From contig JBKQPR010000273.1 of assembly GCA_052144935.1 (NCBI GenBank), forward strand, positions 1 through 50,647: DNA of 50,647 nucleotides, written 5' to 3'. Positions 1 through 7,944 of the stretch are shown here, piece after piece (positions within the stretch are counted from its first letter, which is position 1; each line of letters begins with the position of its first letter). The notes under the pieces are model-generated. The model did not search any database. It was not told the DNA's origin and worked only from the letters and a program-made list of their open reading frames with translations. The position numbers were made by a program, and so were the translations under genes. Source of the stretch: JOPF133 sp052144935 (GTDB lineage Bacteria; Acidobacteriota; Terriglobia; Bryobacterales; Bryobacteraceae).

Positions 1-124
1 GCCAGGCTGCCCAAAGCGCCAGGCTGGCCAAAGCGCCAGGCTGGCCAAAGCGCCAGGCTGGCCAAAGCGCCAGGCTGGCCAAAGCGCCAGGCTGGCCAAA
101 GCGCCAGGCTGGCCAAAGCGCCAG
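1..124. repeat. 17-bp tandem repeat upstream of polX
   Basis: Seven head-to-tail copies of a 17-bp unit, gccaggctggccaaagc, fill positions 1-119, and a partial copy (gccag) runs to 124. The first copy differs by one base and the others are identical. The array probably continues beyond the left edge. It ends 3 bp before the first possible polX ATG, so it occupies the place where a promoter or leader would be expected. Near-perfect identity between units suggests recent expansion. Confidence 0.95.
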
Positions 125-127
125 AGC

Positions 128-1894
128 ATGCCCTACCATCTACAATTGGAACGAGGGACTTTGGAAAACAAGGAAATCGCGCGCGTGCTGTGGGAGACCG
201 CCGACCTGATGGAGATCGCCGGGGAGGACTCCTTTCGCATCCGCAGCTACCGCAACGGCGCCACGGCCATCGAAGGCTATCCCGAGCGCATCGCCGATAT
301 TCTGGCCGACCCGGCTCGCAAAGTCACTGACATTCCGGGCATCGGCAAGGGGCTGGCGGTGGTGCTCGGCGAGATCGTCGAGCGGCAGTCCTGCGAGCGG
401 CGCGATCTGCTGTTGCAAAAGTTTCCTCCCGGCGCGCTGGAGTTCCTCAAGATTCAGGGCCTGGGTCCCAAGGGCATCGCGCTGATCTTCGAGCACTACC
501 GCATCGGCACCATCGACGAGCTGGAGCGGCTGTGCCAGGAGCAGAAGCTGCGCGTGCTGCCGCGCATGGGCGCCAAGCTGGAGGAGAAGGTGCTGCGCTC
601 CATCGCGCAATACCGGCTGCGCACCGGGCGCTATCTGTTGAGCTATGCCGAGGGCGTGGCGGCGGAGCTGATCGGCATGCTCGGCGAAACGCCGGGAGTC
701 ACCGCGGTCACGCCGGCGGGCAGCCTGCGGCGCGGGCGAGAGACGGTCGGCGATCTGGATCTGCTGGTCACCGGGCCGGAACCCACGGCGGCGTTGGGGC
801 GCTTCGTGGCCTATCCCCGCGTGACTGAGGTGCTGGCACGCGGCGAAAATAAGGCCAGCGCCAAGGTGGGGCACGAGGGCCTGCAGGTGGATGTGCGCAC
901 GCTGCCACCCGACAGCTTCGGCGCGGCCATGCAATATTTCACCGGCAGCAAGGACCACAACGTGGCCATCCGCACGCGCGCCGTCCGCATGGGCCTGAAG
1001 CTGAGCGAGTACGGCCTCTACCGCGTGGAGGACGAGCGCAAGGTGGCGGGCGAAACCGAGAGCGGCGTCTATGAAGCCATGGGCCTGCCGTGGATCGCGC
1101 CCGAGCTGCGCGAGAATTGCGGTGAGATTGAAGCCGCCCTGGAGGGCCGGCTGCCGGAGCTGGTCGAGCTGAAGGACGTGCGCGGCGATCTGCATATGCA
1201 CACCACGGAAACCGACGGCCGCGCCACGCTCGAAGAGATGGCCCAAGCCGCGCGCGAACGGGGCTACGAGTACATCGCCATCACCGATCATTCGAAGGCG
1301 CTGGCCATGACCAACGGGCTGGACGAAGCGCGCGTGGTGGCGTTTGCCAAACAGGTGCGCGAGCTGAACCGCGACGGCCGCGCACCCCTGCGCCTGTTCT
1401 CGGGCCTGGAGTGCGACATTCTGAAGGACGGCGCGATGGACCTGGCCCACGATGCGCTGGCCCAACTCGACCTGGTGATCGGCAGCGTGCACAGCCATTT
1501 GAACATGGAATCCGCGGAGATGACCGACCGGCTGCTGCGGGCGCTGGAGTGCCCGCAGCTTCGCATCCTGGGCCATCCCACCGGCCGCATTCTGCTGCAT
1601 CGCGACGCCTTCCCCTTCGATTTCGACCGGGTGGTGGCGGAGGCCGTGCGGCGGGGCGTGTGGCTGGAGATCAACGCCAGCCCCGAGCGGCTGGATTTGA
1701 ACGGCGCGCTGGTGCGGGCGGCCAAAGCCAAGGGCGCGCGGTTCACCATCTCCACCGATGCGCACCATCCCCAACATCTCGCCAACATGCGCTACGGCGT
1801 GGCCATGGCGCGCCGCGGATGGCTGGGCGCCAACGACATCCTGAACACACTGCCGGCGGAGCGTTTCGCCGCCGCGCTGCGGACTAACTCATGA
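128..1894 (+). CDS. polX: DNA polymerase/3'-5' exonuclease PolX
   Basis: Family X DNA polymerase fused to a PHP phosphoesterase, a bacterial gap-filling repair enzyme. The N-terminal helix-hairpin-helix part covers roughly residues 1-110. The nucleotidyltransferase signature GSLRRGRETVGDLDLL lies near residues 198-213. The PHP domain begins at DLHMHTTETDG (about residue 354), followed by ITDHS, SGLECDI, GSVHSH, GHPTGR and TDAHH, which supply metal ligands. About 588 residues is normal for the family. The start is uncertain: the ATG at 128 abuts the tandem repeat, while an in-frame TTG at 161 follows a GAGGG sequence and begins at ENKEIARVLWE, where I expect most homologues to start. It overlaps the next gene by 4 bp (ATGA), suggesting coupling. 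Confidence 0.93.
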   Translation: MPYHLQLERGTLENKEIARVLWETADLMEIAGEDSFRIRSYRNGATAIEGYPERIADILADPARKVTDIPGIGKGLAVVLGEIVERQSCERRDLLLQKFPPGALEFLKIQGLGPKGIALIFEHYRIGTIDELERLCQEQKLRVLPRMGAKLEEKVLRSIAQYRLRTGRYLLSYAEGVAAELIGMLGETPGVTAVTPAGSLRRGRETVGDLDLLVTGPEPTAALGRFVAYPRVTEVLARGENKASAKVGHEGLQVDVRTLPPDSFGAAMQYFTGSKDHNVAIRTRAVRMGLKLSEYGLYRVEDERKVAGETESGVYEAMGLPWIAPELRENCGEIEAALEGRLPELVELKDVRGDLHMHTTETDGRATLEEMAQAARERGYEYIAITDHSKALAMTNGLDEARVVAFAKQVRELNRDGRAPLRLFSGLECDILKDGAMDLAHDALAQLDLVIGSVHSHLNMESAEMTDRLLRALECPQLRILGHPTGRILLHRDAFPFDFDRVVAEAVRRGVWLEINASPERLDLNGALVRAAKAKGARFTISTDAHHPQHLANMRYGVAMARRGWLGANDILNTLPAERFAAALRTNS

Positions 1895-2415
1895 AGATCA
1901 TTTCCTCCAAAGAAGTTTATAAGTGCAACCTGTTCCGGGTGACTGAAGATGAAGCCGAGGAGCCGAAGGGCGGCTTTCACATCAAGCGCTCGATCGTCCG
2001 CCACGCCGGATCGGCGGTGATGATGGCGGTGGACGATCGCAAGCGCGTCCTGCTGGTGCGCCAATACCGGCTGCCCGCGGAGGGCTACCTGTGGGAGCTG
2101 CCGGCGGGGCGTCTGGACGAGGGCGAGAAGCCGATGCAGGCCGCCAAGCGCGAGCTAATTGAGGAGACCGGCTACCGCGCGAAAAAGTGGACCAGGCTGG
2201 CGTCGTTTTTCGTCAGCCCCGGTTACGTTTCGGAGCGCATGACCATTTTTCTGGCGCGCGATCTGACCGCCGGAGAGGCCCATCCGATGGACGACGAGCG
2301 CATCGAAGTGGGCTGGTTCAAGGGCAAGGAAATCGCCGCGATGATCGAGAACGGCAAGATCGACGACGCCAAGACGATCGTCGGGTATTATACCTGGAAG
2401 GCGCGCAGGGAGTAG
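1891..2415 (+). CDS. nudF: Nudix hydrolase, ADP-ribose pyrophosphatase type
   Basis: A 174-residue Nudix hydrolase. The Nudix box GX5EX7REUXEEXGU is complete at residues 73-95 (GRLDEGE, then RELIEETGY). The preceding RQYRLP and WELPAG segments are typical of the ADP-ribose pyrophosphatase branch (NudF/YffH), which hydrolyses ADP-ribose to AMP and ribose 5-phosphate in the cytoplasm. The ATG lies inside the polX stop (ATGA overlap), so the two are likely co-translated. Substrate is inferred from family resemblance; other nucleotide-sugar substrates remain possible. Confidence 0.85.
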   Translation: MKIISSKEVYKCNLFRVTEDEAEEPKGGFHIKRSIVRHAGSAVMMAVDDRKRVLLVRQYRLPAEGYLWELPAGRLDEGEKPMQAAKRELIEETGYRAKKWTRLASFFVSPGYVSERMTIFLARDLTAGEAHPMDDERIEVGWFKGKEIAAMIENGKIDDAKTIVGYYTWKARRE

Positions 2416-2572
2416 AAGCGCGCGAAGATCGAAGCACCTCTCGCCAAGCCGCGGAGCCGCAAAGCTAACGCTAAGAACTACAAGAGGAAGACAAGAAGAT
2501 TGAGGATAATCACGACCCTGTGGGTACGGCTGGCTTACGGCAAACGAGGGCGAGTGCGGTAGAATCACCCCT

Positions 2573-4189
2573 ATGAGGAAGTCCGTCTGTGCCCTTGTTG
2601 TATTGGCCGGCGCGTGCCTGGCTGCCGATACGCGCTTTGAAATATCTTATCCCGCATCGGCCGGGGCGCCCTCTGGCCCCATCACCGGACGGGTCTTCGT
2701 GATGATCTCGCGCACCAACCAGCGCGAGCCACGCACGCAGGTGGGCCGCGTCGGGGTGCCCTTCTTCGGGCGCGACATCGAAAAGCTGGCGCCCGGCCAG
2801 GCGGCCGTGGTGGACGGCACGGACCTCGGCACGCCCGTGGAAAGCCTGGCCGCAATCCCCGCGGGCGAGTATTGGGTGCAGGGCTTCATCAACGTGTACT
2901 CCGAGTTCCGGCGCGCCGACGGCCACGTGGTCTGGATGCACGACGACCGCTGGGAAGGCCAGCACTGGAATCGCTCTCCGGGCAACCTCTTCAGCGCGCC
3001 GCGGCAGGTCACGCTGGATGCCTCCAAGGGTTACCGGATTTCGCTCGTGTGCAACCAGGTGATTCCGCCCGTCGAGGTTCCCGCGGATACGGAATGGGTC
3101 AAGCGGTTTAAGATACAGAGTCAGATCCTGACTAAGTTCTGGGGCCGGCCCGTCTACCTGGGAGCCTCCGTACTGCTGCCGCGCGATTACGCACGCAGCA
3201 CCATGAGTTACCCGGTACTTTACGAGCAGGGCCATTTTGGATTGGGAGCGCCTCTGGGCTTTTCCACCGGCGGCGGGCGGGGCGCGGAACTCGCCACCGA
3301 GTGGATGAAGGATAACTTTCCGCGCATGATCGTGGTGACCCTGCAGCATCCCAATCCCTACTTCGACGATTCCTACGCGGTGAATTCGGTGAACGTGGGA
3401 CCTTATGGCGACGCCATCCACCAGGAGCTGATTCCGGAAATCGAGAAGCGCTTCCGCGCGATCAAGCAGCCCTGGGCGCGCCTGCTCTCGGGCGGCTCGA
3501 CGGGCGGATGGGAAGCCCTGGCGTTGCAGGTCTTCTATCCCGAATTCTACGGCGGCACGTGGTCGTACTGCCCCGATTCGGTGGACTTTTCGGACGTGGA
3601 AGGCATCGACGTTTACAAGGACAAGAACGCGTTTTACAAGGAGATCGACTGGCGGCGCGAACCCACCATCAACAGCCGCGAGGTCAACGGGCAGGTGCGC
3701 CAGACTTCCGAGCAACGCAACCATTTCGAGCTGGTGAACGGAACGCACGGCCGTTCGGGCGAGCAACTGGACATCTGGTCGGCAGTATTCGGCCCGCTCG
3801 GCAAGGACGGCTATTTCGAGCCGCTGTTCGACAAGCGCACCGGCGAGATGCACCCCGAGGTAGCGCAGTATTGGAAAGAGCACTACGACCTGCGCTATCA
3901 CATGGAGAAGAACTGGTACTCGCTGGGTCCCAAGCTGGTGGACCGCATTCACGTGTTTGTGGGCGACGCGGATAACTTCTTCCTGAATAACGGCGTCCAC
4001 CAGTTACAGGACTGGATGAAGACCACTAAGGACCCGCACTACGAAGGTTACTTTGTGTACGGCGCGATGCGGGGGCACTGTTACAGCGGGCCGGAGAATT
4101 CGGCGGACCGGTTGAGGGAGATGGCGCAGTATATTTTGAGTAAGATGCCGGCGGGGACCGTGGCGGAGTGGTGGAAGCCGGGGCAGTAA
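2573..4189 (+). CDS. Secreted esterase of the alpha/beta-hydrolase (esterase D) family
   Basis: A 538-residue protein with an N-terminal signal peptide (MRKSVCALVVLAGACLAAD). A short beta-rich domain precedes an alpha/beta-hydrolase domain in the second half. The nucleophile elbow is GGSTGG with Ser309; a late GHCYSG motif could supply the catalytic His. This resembles the putative esterase family PF00756, acting outside the cytoplasm on ester substrates that cannot be named from sequence. A TAGAAT -10-like hexamer lies 8 bp before the ATG and no clear Shine-Dalgarno is visible, so a short or leaderless transcript is possible. It stands alone. Confidence 0.72.
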   Translation: MRKSVCALVVLAGACLAADTRFEISYPASAGAPSGPITGRVFVMISRTNQREPRTQVGRVGVPFFGRDIEKLAPGQAAVVDGTDLGTPVESLAAIPAGEYWVQGFINVYSEFRRADGHVVWMHDDRWEGQHWNRSPGNLFSAPRQVTLDASKGYRISLVCNQVIPPVEVPADTEWVKRFKIQSQILTKFWGRPVYLGASVLLPRDYARSTMSYPVLYEQGHFGLGAPLGFSTGGGRGAELATEWMKDNFPRMIVVTLQHPNPYFDDSYAVNSVNVGPYGDAIHQELIPEIEKRFRAIKQPWARLLSGGSTGGWEALALQVFYPEFYGGTWSYCPDSVDFSDVEGIDVYKDKNAFYKEIDWRREPTINSREVNGQVRQTSEQRNHFELVNGTHGRSGEQLDIWSAVFGPLGKDGYFEPLFDKRTGEMHPEVAQYWKEHYDLRYHMEKNWYSLGPKLVDRIHVFVGDADNFFLNNGVHQLQDWMKTTKDPHYEGYFVYGAMRGHCYSGPENSADRLREMAQYILSKMPAGTVAEWWKPGQ

Positions 4190-4285
4190 GGGGCGCCACG
4201 CGCCGCTGCAGTGATCCCGGTTCCGGCACGGACGTGCCATCGATACCTGCAGAAGGCGGTTCCTGACGAGCAAGGCTCAGGCCCG

Positions 4286-4315
4286 TTGACAGAAGGTTCC
4301 CGCAACCGCTAGTCT
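4286..4315 (+). promoter_or_regulatory. Candidate sigma70 promoter of the parD-parE pair
   Basis: A perfect -35 hexamer TTGACA (4286-4291) is separated by 18 bp from TAGTCT (4310-4315), a weak -10. The antitoxin ATG follows at 4325, giving a very short leader. Inferred from consensus only. Confidence 0.5.
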
Positions 4316-4324
4316 GAAAACGCG

Positions 4325-4549
4325 ATGGAAGTAGACCTCACCCCCGAACTGCAAGCCAAACTCAGCCGCTTAGCAGCCGAGCATGGCCGCGACACGCAGG
4401 CGCTTGCGCGGGAGGCTATTGAGCGCTTTGTGGATTACGACGAGTGGTTTCTACGCGAGGTGGAGAAGGGCTTCGCAGCCGCCGACCGGGGAGAGTTTAT
4501 CGAACATGAGGACGTTCGAAAGCTAATTGATAGCCGGTATCCCGGCTGA
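4325..4549 (+). CDS. Antitoxin, ParD/CopG-like ribbon-helix-helix
   Basis: A 74-residue protein. Residues 2-35 (VDLTPELQAKLSRLAAEHGR, then ALAREAIERFV) fit a ribbon-helix-helix DNA-binding fold. The acidic C-terminal half (FLREVEKGFAAADRGEFIEHEDV) is the usual toxin-wrapping tail of ParD antitoxins. The stop overlaps the next ATG by one base (TGATG), the usual antitoxin-toxin arrangement. It probably represses its own promoter. Its cognate toxin is broken (next entry), so this may be an orphan antitoxin. Confidence 0.8.
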   Translation: MEVDLTPELQAKLSRLAAEHGRDTQALAREAIERFVDYDEWFLREVEKGFAAADRGEFIEHEDVRKLIDSRYPG

Positions 4550-4799
4550 TGCCTATTCGATGGACGGAACCCGCCCTCCGTGATCTCACCGGATTTTGCG
4601 ATTACACCGAGGAACAAGATCGTCCCGAAGCTGCCCACCGCGTTGCAATTAGAATCTACGAAGCCGTAACCGCACTCACGCAGTTTCCGCGCCGGGGTCG
4701 GGGTACCCTCTGGCCCGGCGCAAACCGGGCCCTCGCGAGCTGGTCTTTTCCGGTCTGCACGATGCGCAGGAATGGCCGTTGGTGAGGGCGCGCGTCTGA
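4549..4799 (+). pseudogene. Broken ParE/RelE toxin with internal deletion and frameshift
   Basis: The first part reads as a ParE toxin (MPIRWTEPALRDLTGFCDY, then YEAVTALTQFPRRGR). The open frame then drifts to an unrelated tail and stops at 4785. In another frame, positions 4731-4799 read PRELVFSGLHDAQEWPLV, which joins the family's RELVFSGL strand directly to its C-terminal H-x-AQ-x-W motif. The strands normally lying between them (about 20 residues) are missing. The gene therefore carries both a frame change near 4697-4730 and an internal deletion, and a working toxin is unlikely. Confidence 0.78.
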
Positions 4800-4855
4800 C
4801 CCAAGCTACACCCGCCCGGTGCACCCCCGGCCCGATCCGGTAGACTGAAAGTACG

Positions 4856-5728
4856 GTGCTGGTTTCCATTTCCCCCAAGCTGGATCGGCCCAAGTGGCTG
4901 CGCGCGCCCGCGCCGGTGGGCGAAAACTATCGCGAGTTGAAAGGTCTCATCGAACGGCTGCGGCTGCACACGGTTTGCGAGAGCGCGGCTTGCCCGAACG
5001 TCGGCGAATGCTGGAATCAGCGCACCGCCACGTTCATGATCCTGGGCAATGTGTGCACGCGGCGCTGCGGCTTTTGCGCGGTGGAGAAGGGCGCGCCGCT
5101 GCCGGTGGATTACGACGAGCCTCGCCGCGTGGCCGAGGCGGCGGCCGCCATGGGGCTGAAGTTTGCGGTGATCACCAGCGTCAACCGCGACGACCGCGAA
5201 GACGGCGGGGCCGAGTTGTTTGCCCTGGTGATCCGCGCGATCCGCGAGCGTTTGCCCGGCTGCGGCGTGGAAGTTCTCATCCCGGATTTTCAGGGCAGCT
5301 TGCGGGCGGTGGAGACGGTGATGGAAGCGCGGCCCGACGTGCTCAACCATAACACCGAGACGGTGCCGAGGCTGTACCGCCAGGTGCGCCTGGGCGCGCG
5401 CTATGAACGGTCGCTGGAGGTGCTGGCGCACGCCAAGCGCGTGGCGCCGGGAACGCCCACGAAGTCGGGCCTGATGCTGGGGCTGGGGGAGGAGCCGGAG
5501 GAAGTGCTGCAAGTGATGCGCGACCTGCGGGCGCACCAGGTGGACATCCTGACGCTGGGCCAATATCTGCGGCCCTCGCCGAAGCACCTGCCGATCGTGC
5601 GCTATGTGCCGCCCGAGGAGTTCACTGGATTCCGCCACGCGGGCAGGGAGATGGGATTCGCGCACGTGGAAGCGGGGCCGCTGGTGCGCAGCTCGTATCA
5701 CGCGGCGCAGGCGGCGGTGGTGGAGTAA
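4856..5728 (+). CDS. lipA: Lipoyl synthase
   Basis: A 290-residue radical-SAM enzyme that inserts two sulfurs into octanoyl groups on lipoyl domains of 2-oxoacid dehydrogenases and GcvH. Both clusters are visible: the auxiliary cluster motif CX4CX5C (CESAACPNVGEC) and the radical-SAM motif CX3CX2C (CTRRCGFC). The conserved C-terminal RSSYHA supplies the serine ligand of the auxiliary cluster. GTG at 4856 is the best start. A second diverged copy of the last ~120 bp occurs at 6500-6609. No lipB is adjacent. Confidence 0.96.
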   Translation: MLVSISPKLDRPKWLRAPAPVGENYRELKGLIERLRLHTVCESAACPNVGECWNQRTATFMILGNVCTRRCGFCAVEKGAPLPVDYDEPRRVAEAAAAMGLKFAVITSVNRDDREDGGAELFALVIRAIRERLPGCGVEVLIPDFQGSLRAVETVMEARPDVLNHNTETVPRLYRQVRLGARYERSLEVLAHAKRVAPGTPTKSGLMLGLGEEPEEVLQVMRDLRAHQVDILTLGQYLRPSPKHLPIVRYVPPEEFTGFRHAGREMGFAHVEAGPLVRSSYHAAQAAVVE

Positions 5729-5768
5729 ATTGGACAATGCGCTAGAATGGAGCGCAAGGACCAGCCTC

Positions 5769-6089
5769 ATGGCGAAAGAGTATGTCGAAGAGCGCAATGG
5801 CGGCTATTATGTGGCTGGAACCCGCGTGTCTCTCGACTCCATCGTCCAGTGCTTCAATGAAGGCCTCTCGCCCGAGGCGATTCTGGCCGAATTCGAAACG
5901 CTCACCCTCGCCCAGGTCTTCGGTGCGATCACGTTCTACCTTGAGAGCCAACCTGCCATCGATGCCTACTGCGTGCGCCAGAAGCAGCGCTTCGAGGGCT
6001 TGCGACGCACCTCGGCGCCTCTGCCGGCGGGACTGCGCGAACGGATTGATGGTGCGCGCGCTCACCTCCATTCCGGACGCCAGGAATAG
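5769..6089 (+). CDS. DUF433 protein, putative antitoxin
   Basis: A 106-residue protein. The N-terminus MAKEYVEERNGGYYVAGTRVSL and the segment CFNEGLSPEAILAEFETLTLAQVFGAITFYL match the DUF433 helix-turn-helix family (the 'AGTRVSL...G.SPE.I...F..LTLAQV..A..FYL' pattern). These small proteins are regularly encoded just before a DUF5615 PIN-like protein, as here, and are thought to act as antitoxins. The stop directly abuts the next GTG. The pair lies between lipA and a partial second copy of lipA. Confidence 0.8.
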   Translation: MAKEYVEERNGGYYVAGTRVSLDSIVQCFNEGLSPEAILAEFETLTLAQVFGAITFYLESQPAIDAYCVRQKQRFEGLRRTSAPLPAGLRERIDGARAHLHSGRQE

Positions 6090-6443
6090 GTGAAGCCCCG
6101 GTTCCAGGCCGACAACGACCTTCGAGGCTCGATCCGAACTGGCGTTTTGCGCCGTGAACCTTCCATCGATTTCCAGAGCGCACGCGCGGCCAGCCTCGAC
6201 GGCATTGCTGACCCGGGAGTGCTCCGCCTGGCGATGGCGCAGGGCCGTAGTCTCATCTCACATGACGAGAACTCAATGCCCGGCCATTTCAGGGACTTTC
6301 TCGATAACGGAAACCAGATCCCTGGCGTCCTGATGGTGCCGCAAGAGGCGCGGGTCGGCCGCGTCATTGAAAGCATCCTGTCAATCTGGATTGCTTCCGA
6401 AGCGGACGAGTGGATTGATCGAATCGTCTGGCTCCCTCTTTAA
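6090..6443 (+). CDS. DUF5615 PIN-like protein, putative toxin
   Basis: A 117-residue protein starting at GTG 6090, immediately after the DUF433 stop. It has the order of conserved features of the DUF5615 PIN-like nuclease family: an N-terminal D-N-D region, then D-P-x-V/L (ADPGVLRLA), A.A.GR.L.SHD (AMAQGRSLISHDENSMPGHF), and a PGV segment (IPGVLMVPQ). It probably works with DUF433 as a type II TA-like module. Nuclease activity is inferred from the PIN-like fold only. It appears intact, unlike three other toxins in the window. Confidence 0.75.
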   Translation: MKPRFQADNDLRGSIRTGVLRREPSIDFQSARAASLDGIADPGVLRLAMAQGRSLISHDENSMPGHFRDFLDNGNQIPGVLMVPQEARVGRVIESILSIWIASEADEWIDRIVWLPL

Positions 6444-6499
6444 GGTTGGCAACGCATCGCCGGGATGCAATACGCTCGGACCGAACCCTTGCGACACTC

Positions 6500-6609
6500 T
6501 GTGCCGCCCGAGGAGTTCGACGGGTTGCGCCAGGCGGGCCGGGAGATGGGATTCGCAGGGCCGCTGGTGAGAAGCTCGTATCACGCGGCGCGGACGGCGG
6601 TGGTCGAAA
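6500..6609 (+). pseudogene. Second, truncated copy of the lipA 3' end
   Basis: Positions 6500-6609 match lipA 5605-5726: they encode VPPEEFDGLRQAGREMGF, then GPLVRSSYHAARTAVVE, against VPPEEFTGFRHAGREMGF, then GPLVRSSYHAAQAAVVE in lipA. There are scattered substitutions, a 12-bp in-frame deletion, and the stop after VVE is lost. No upstream lipA sequence precedes it. Together with the true lipA end it brackets the DUF433/DUF5615 pair like the two ends of an insertion or a recombination scar. Confidence 0.88.
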
Positions 6610-6643
6610 CGCTTGCTGACGCGCGCGGCTCCGTCAGAGGGGC

Positions 6644-7807
6644 TCAGAGCACTTCCAGAATCAGGCACTTCAAATACAGCGTCTCGGGGACAGTCAGCAG
6701 GATGGGGTGGTCCTGGCTTTGCGTGCGGCGCTCCAGCACGCGCAGGGTGCGCTTCGAGTCCAGCGCGGCTTGGGCAACCAACTCCAACAGCATAGCCTCG
6801 CTCACGTGGTGCGAGCAACTGCACGTGACCAGGATTCCGCCGGGCGCGAGCAGGCGCAGCGCCTTCAGGTTGATCTCCTTGTAACCGGAGGCGGCGGCTT
6901 CCAGGTTCTTGCGGCTCTTGGCGAAAGCGGGCGGATCCAGCACCACCATGGAAAACTGGCGGCGGGCGGAAGCGTAACCGGCCAGAAGCTGGAAGACGTC
7001 GGACTCCTCGAAAGAGATGTTGGCGATGCCGTTGGCGGCGGCGTTGGCGCGGGCCGTGGCCAGCGCGGCGGCGGAACTATCGACGGCCTCCACGTGCTCG
7101 CACTTCGCGGCCAGATGCAGGGCGAAGCCGCCGGTGGAGGTGAAACAATCCAGCGCCTTGCCTCCGCGGGCATAGCGGGCGGCCGCGCGATAGTTTTCGC
7201 GCTGGTCCAGGAAGATGCCGGTCTTCTGGCCGCGCAACAGGTCGGCGGTCATCGAGAGGCCGTTGAGATGGACCTCTACGGCTTCGGGGATCTGGCCTGC
7301 CATCACCACCGATTCGAGCGGCAATTGCTCCTTCGCGCGCACGGCGGCATCGTTGCGCGCCACGATGCCGCGGGGTTGAAAGATCTCTTCCAGGCAGCCG
7401 GCGATCTCCCGCTTGGCGGCGTCCATGCCCTGGTCGAGCGTCTGCACGACGAGGTAATCGGCGTAGCGGTCCACCACCAGGGCGGGCAGCAGGTCGGCCT
7501 CGCCATGCACCACGCGGTAGGCGTCGCTGTGGCGCACTACGGTGCGGCGATGCTCTTCGGCGGCGCGCAGGCGGCGGAGAAAAAACTCGCGGCCGATCTC
7601 TTCCACTTGCGGAGAAAGCATGCGCAGGGAGATCTGCGATGCGGCACTGTAGTGGGCGGTGCCAAGCGCGCGACCGTGCAGATCGGCCACGCGCACGGCT
7701 TCACCAGGCTGTGCACCATCGCGGTCTGTCAAATCGCTGGCGAAGATCCAGGGGTGACCGGAGGCTACGCGGCCGGCCGCCTTGTGGTTCACGCGGACTT
7801 CGTTCAT
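6644..7807 (-). CDS. rlmI: 23S rRNA m5C methyltransferase, RlmI family
   Basis: A 387-residue class I SAM-dependent rRNA methyltransferase. The N-terminal PUA RNA-binding domain (VNHKAAGRVASGHPWIFASDL) covers about residues 1-75. The Rossmann methyltransferase domain contains LDQRENYR, DCFTSTGGFALHLA (SAM-binding motif I), VVLDPPAFAKS (motif IV) and VTCSCSHH, whose cysteine pair fits an m5C enzyme. RlmI of E. coli modifies C1962 of 23S rRNA; assignment here is by family. The original coupling to htpX appears interrupted by two tandem copies of this gene's own 5' end (7808-8081). Confidence 0.9.
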   Translation of the reverse strand: MNEVRVNHKAAGRVASGHPWIFASDLTDRDGAQPGEAVRVADLHGRALGTAHYSAASQISLRMLSPQVEEIGREFFLRRLRAAEEHRRTVVRHSDAYRVVHGEADLLPALVVDRYADYLVVQTLDQGMDAAKREIAGCLEEIFQPRGIVARNDAAVRAKEQLPLESVVMAGQIPEAVEVHLNGLSMTADLLRGQKTGIFLDQRENYRAAARYARGGKALDCFTSTGGFALHLAAKCEHVEAVDSSAAALATARANAAANGIANISFEESDVFQLLAGYASARRQFSMVVLDPPAFAKSRKNLEAAASGYKEINLKALRLLAPGGILVTCSCSHHVSEAMLLELVAQAALDSKRTLRVLERRTQSQDHPILLTVPETLYLKCLILEVL

Positions 7808-7944
7808 CGCATGGCCTGCCGGCTGTTGTGGGCGGTGCCGATGGAGCGGCCGCGCAAATCGGCCACCCGCGCGGCTTCACCGGCCTGGGCGCCGTCGCGG
7901 TCTGCCCGGCCGGCCGCCTTGTGGTTGACGCGGACTTCGTTCAT
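7804..7944 (-). CDS. Mini-ORF 2: truncated RlmI N-terminus, 46 codons
   Basis: It starts MNEVRVNHKAAGRADRDGAQ, runs through VADLRGRSIGTAHNSRQ and ends AMR-stop. The first 12 residues equal RlmI's start; residues corresponding to VASGHPWIFASDLT are deleted; the last three residues and stop copy the HtpX C-terminus. Its TGA overlaps the rlmI ATG (ATGA). It may be translated as a coupling leader or be a by-product of duplication; no function is claimed. Confidence 0.55.
   Translation of the reverse strand: MNEVRVNHKAAGRADRDGAQAGEAARVADLRGRSIGTAHNSRQAMR

Noticed and set aside
1..124. CRISPR array
   Set aside because: The 17-bp units are contiguous, with no spacers, and no cas genes lie nearby.
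140..1777. A 545-codon minus-strand open frame
   Set aside because: Antisense shadow of polX.
2416..2572. Intergenic strings such as gccaagccgcggagccgcaaag as a third family A repeat
   Set aside because: They share only short GC-rich words with the palindromes and do not form the characteristic arms.
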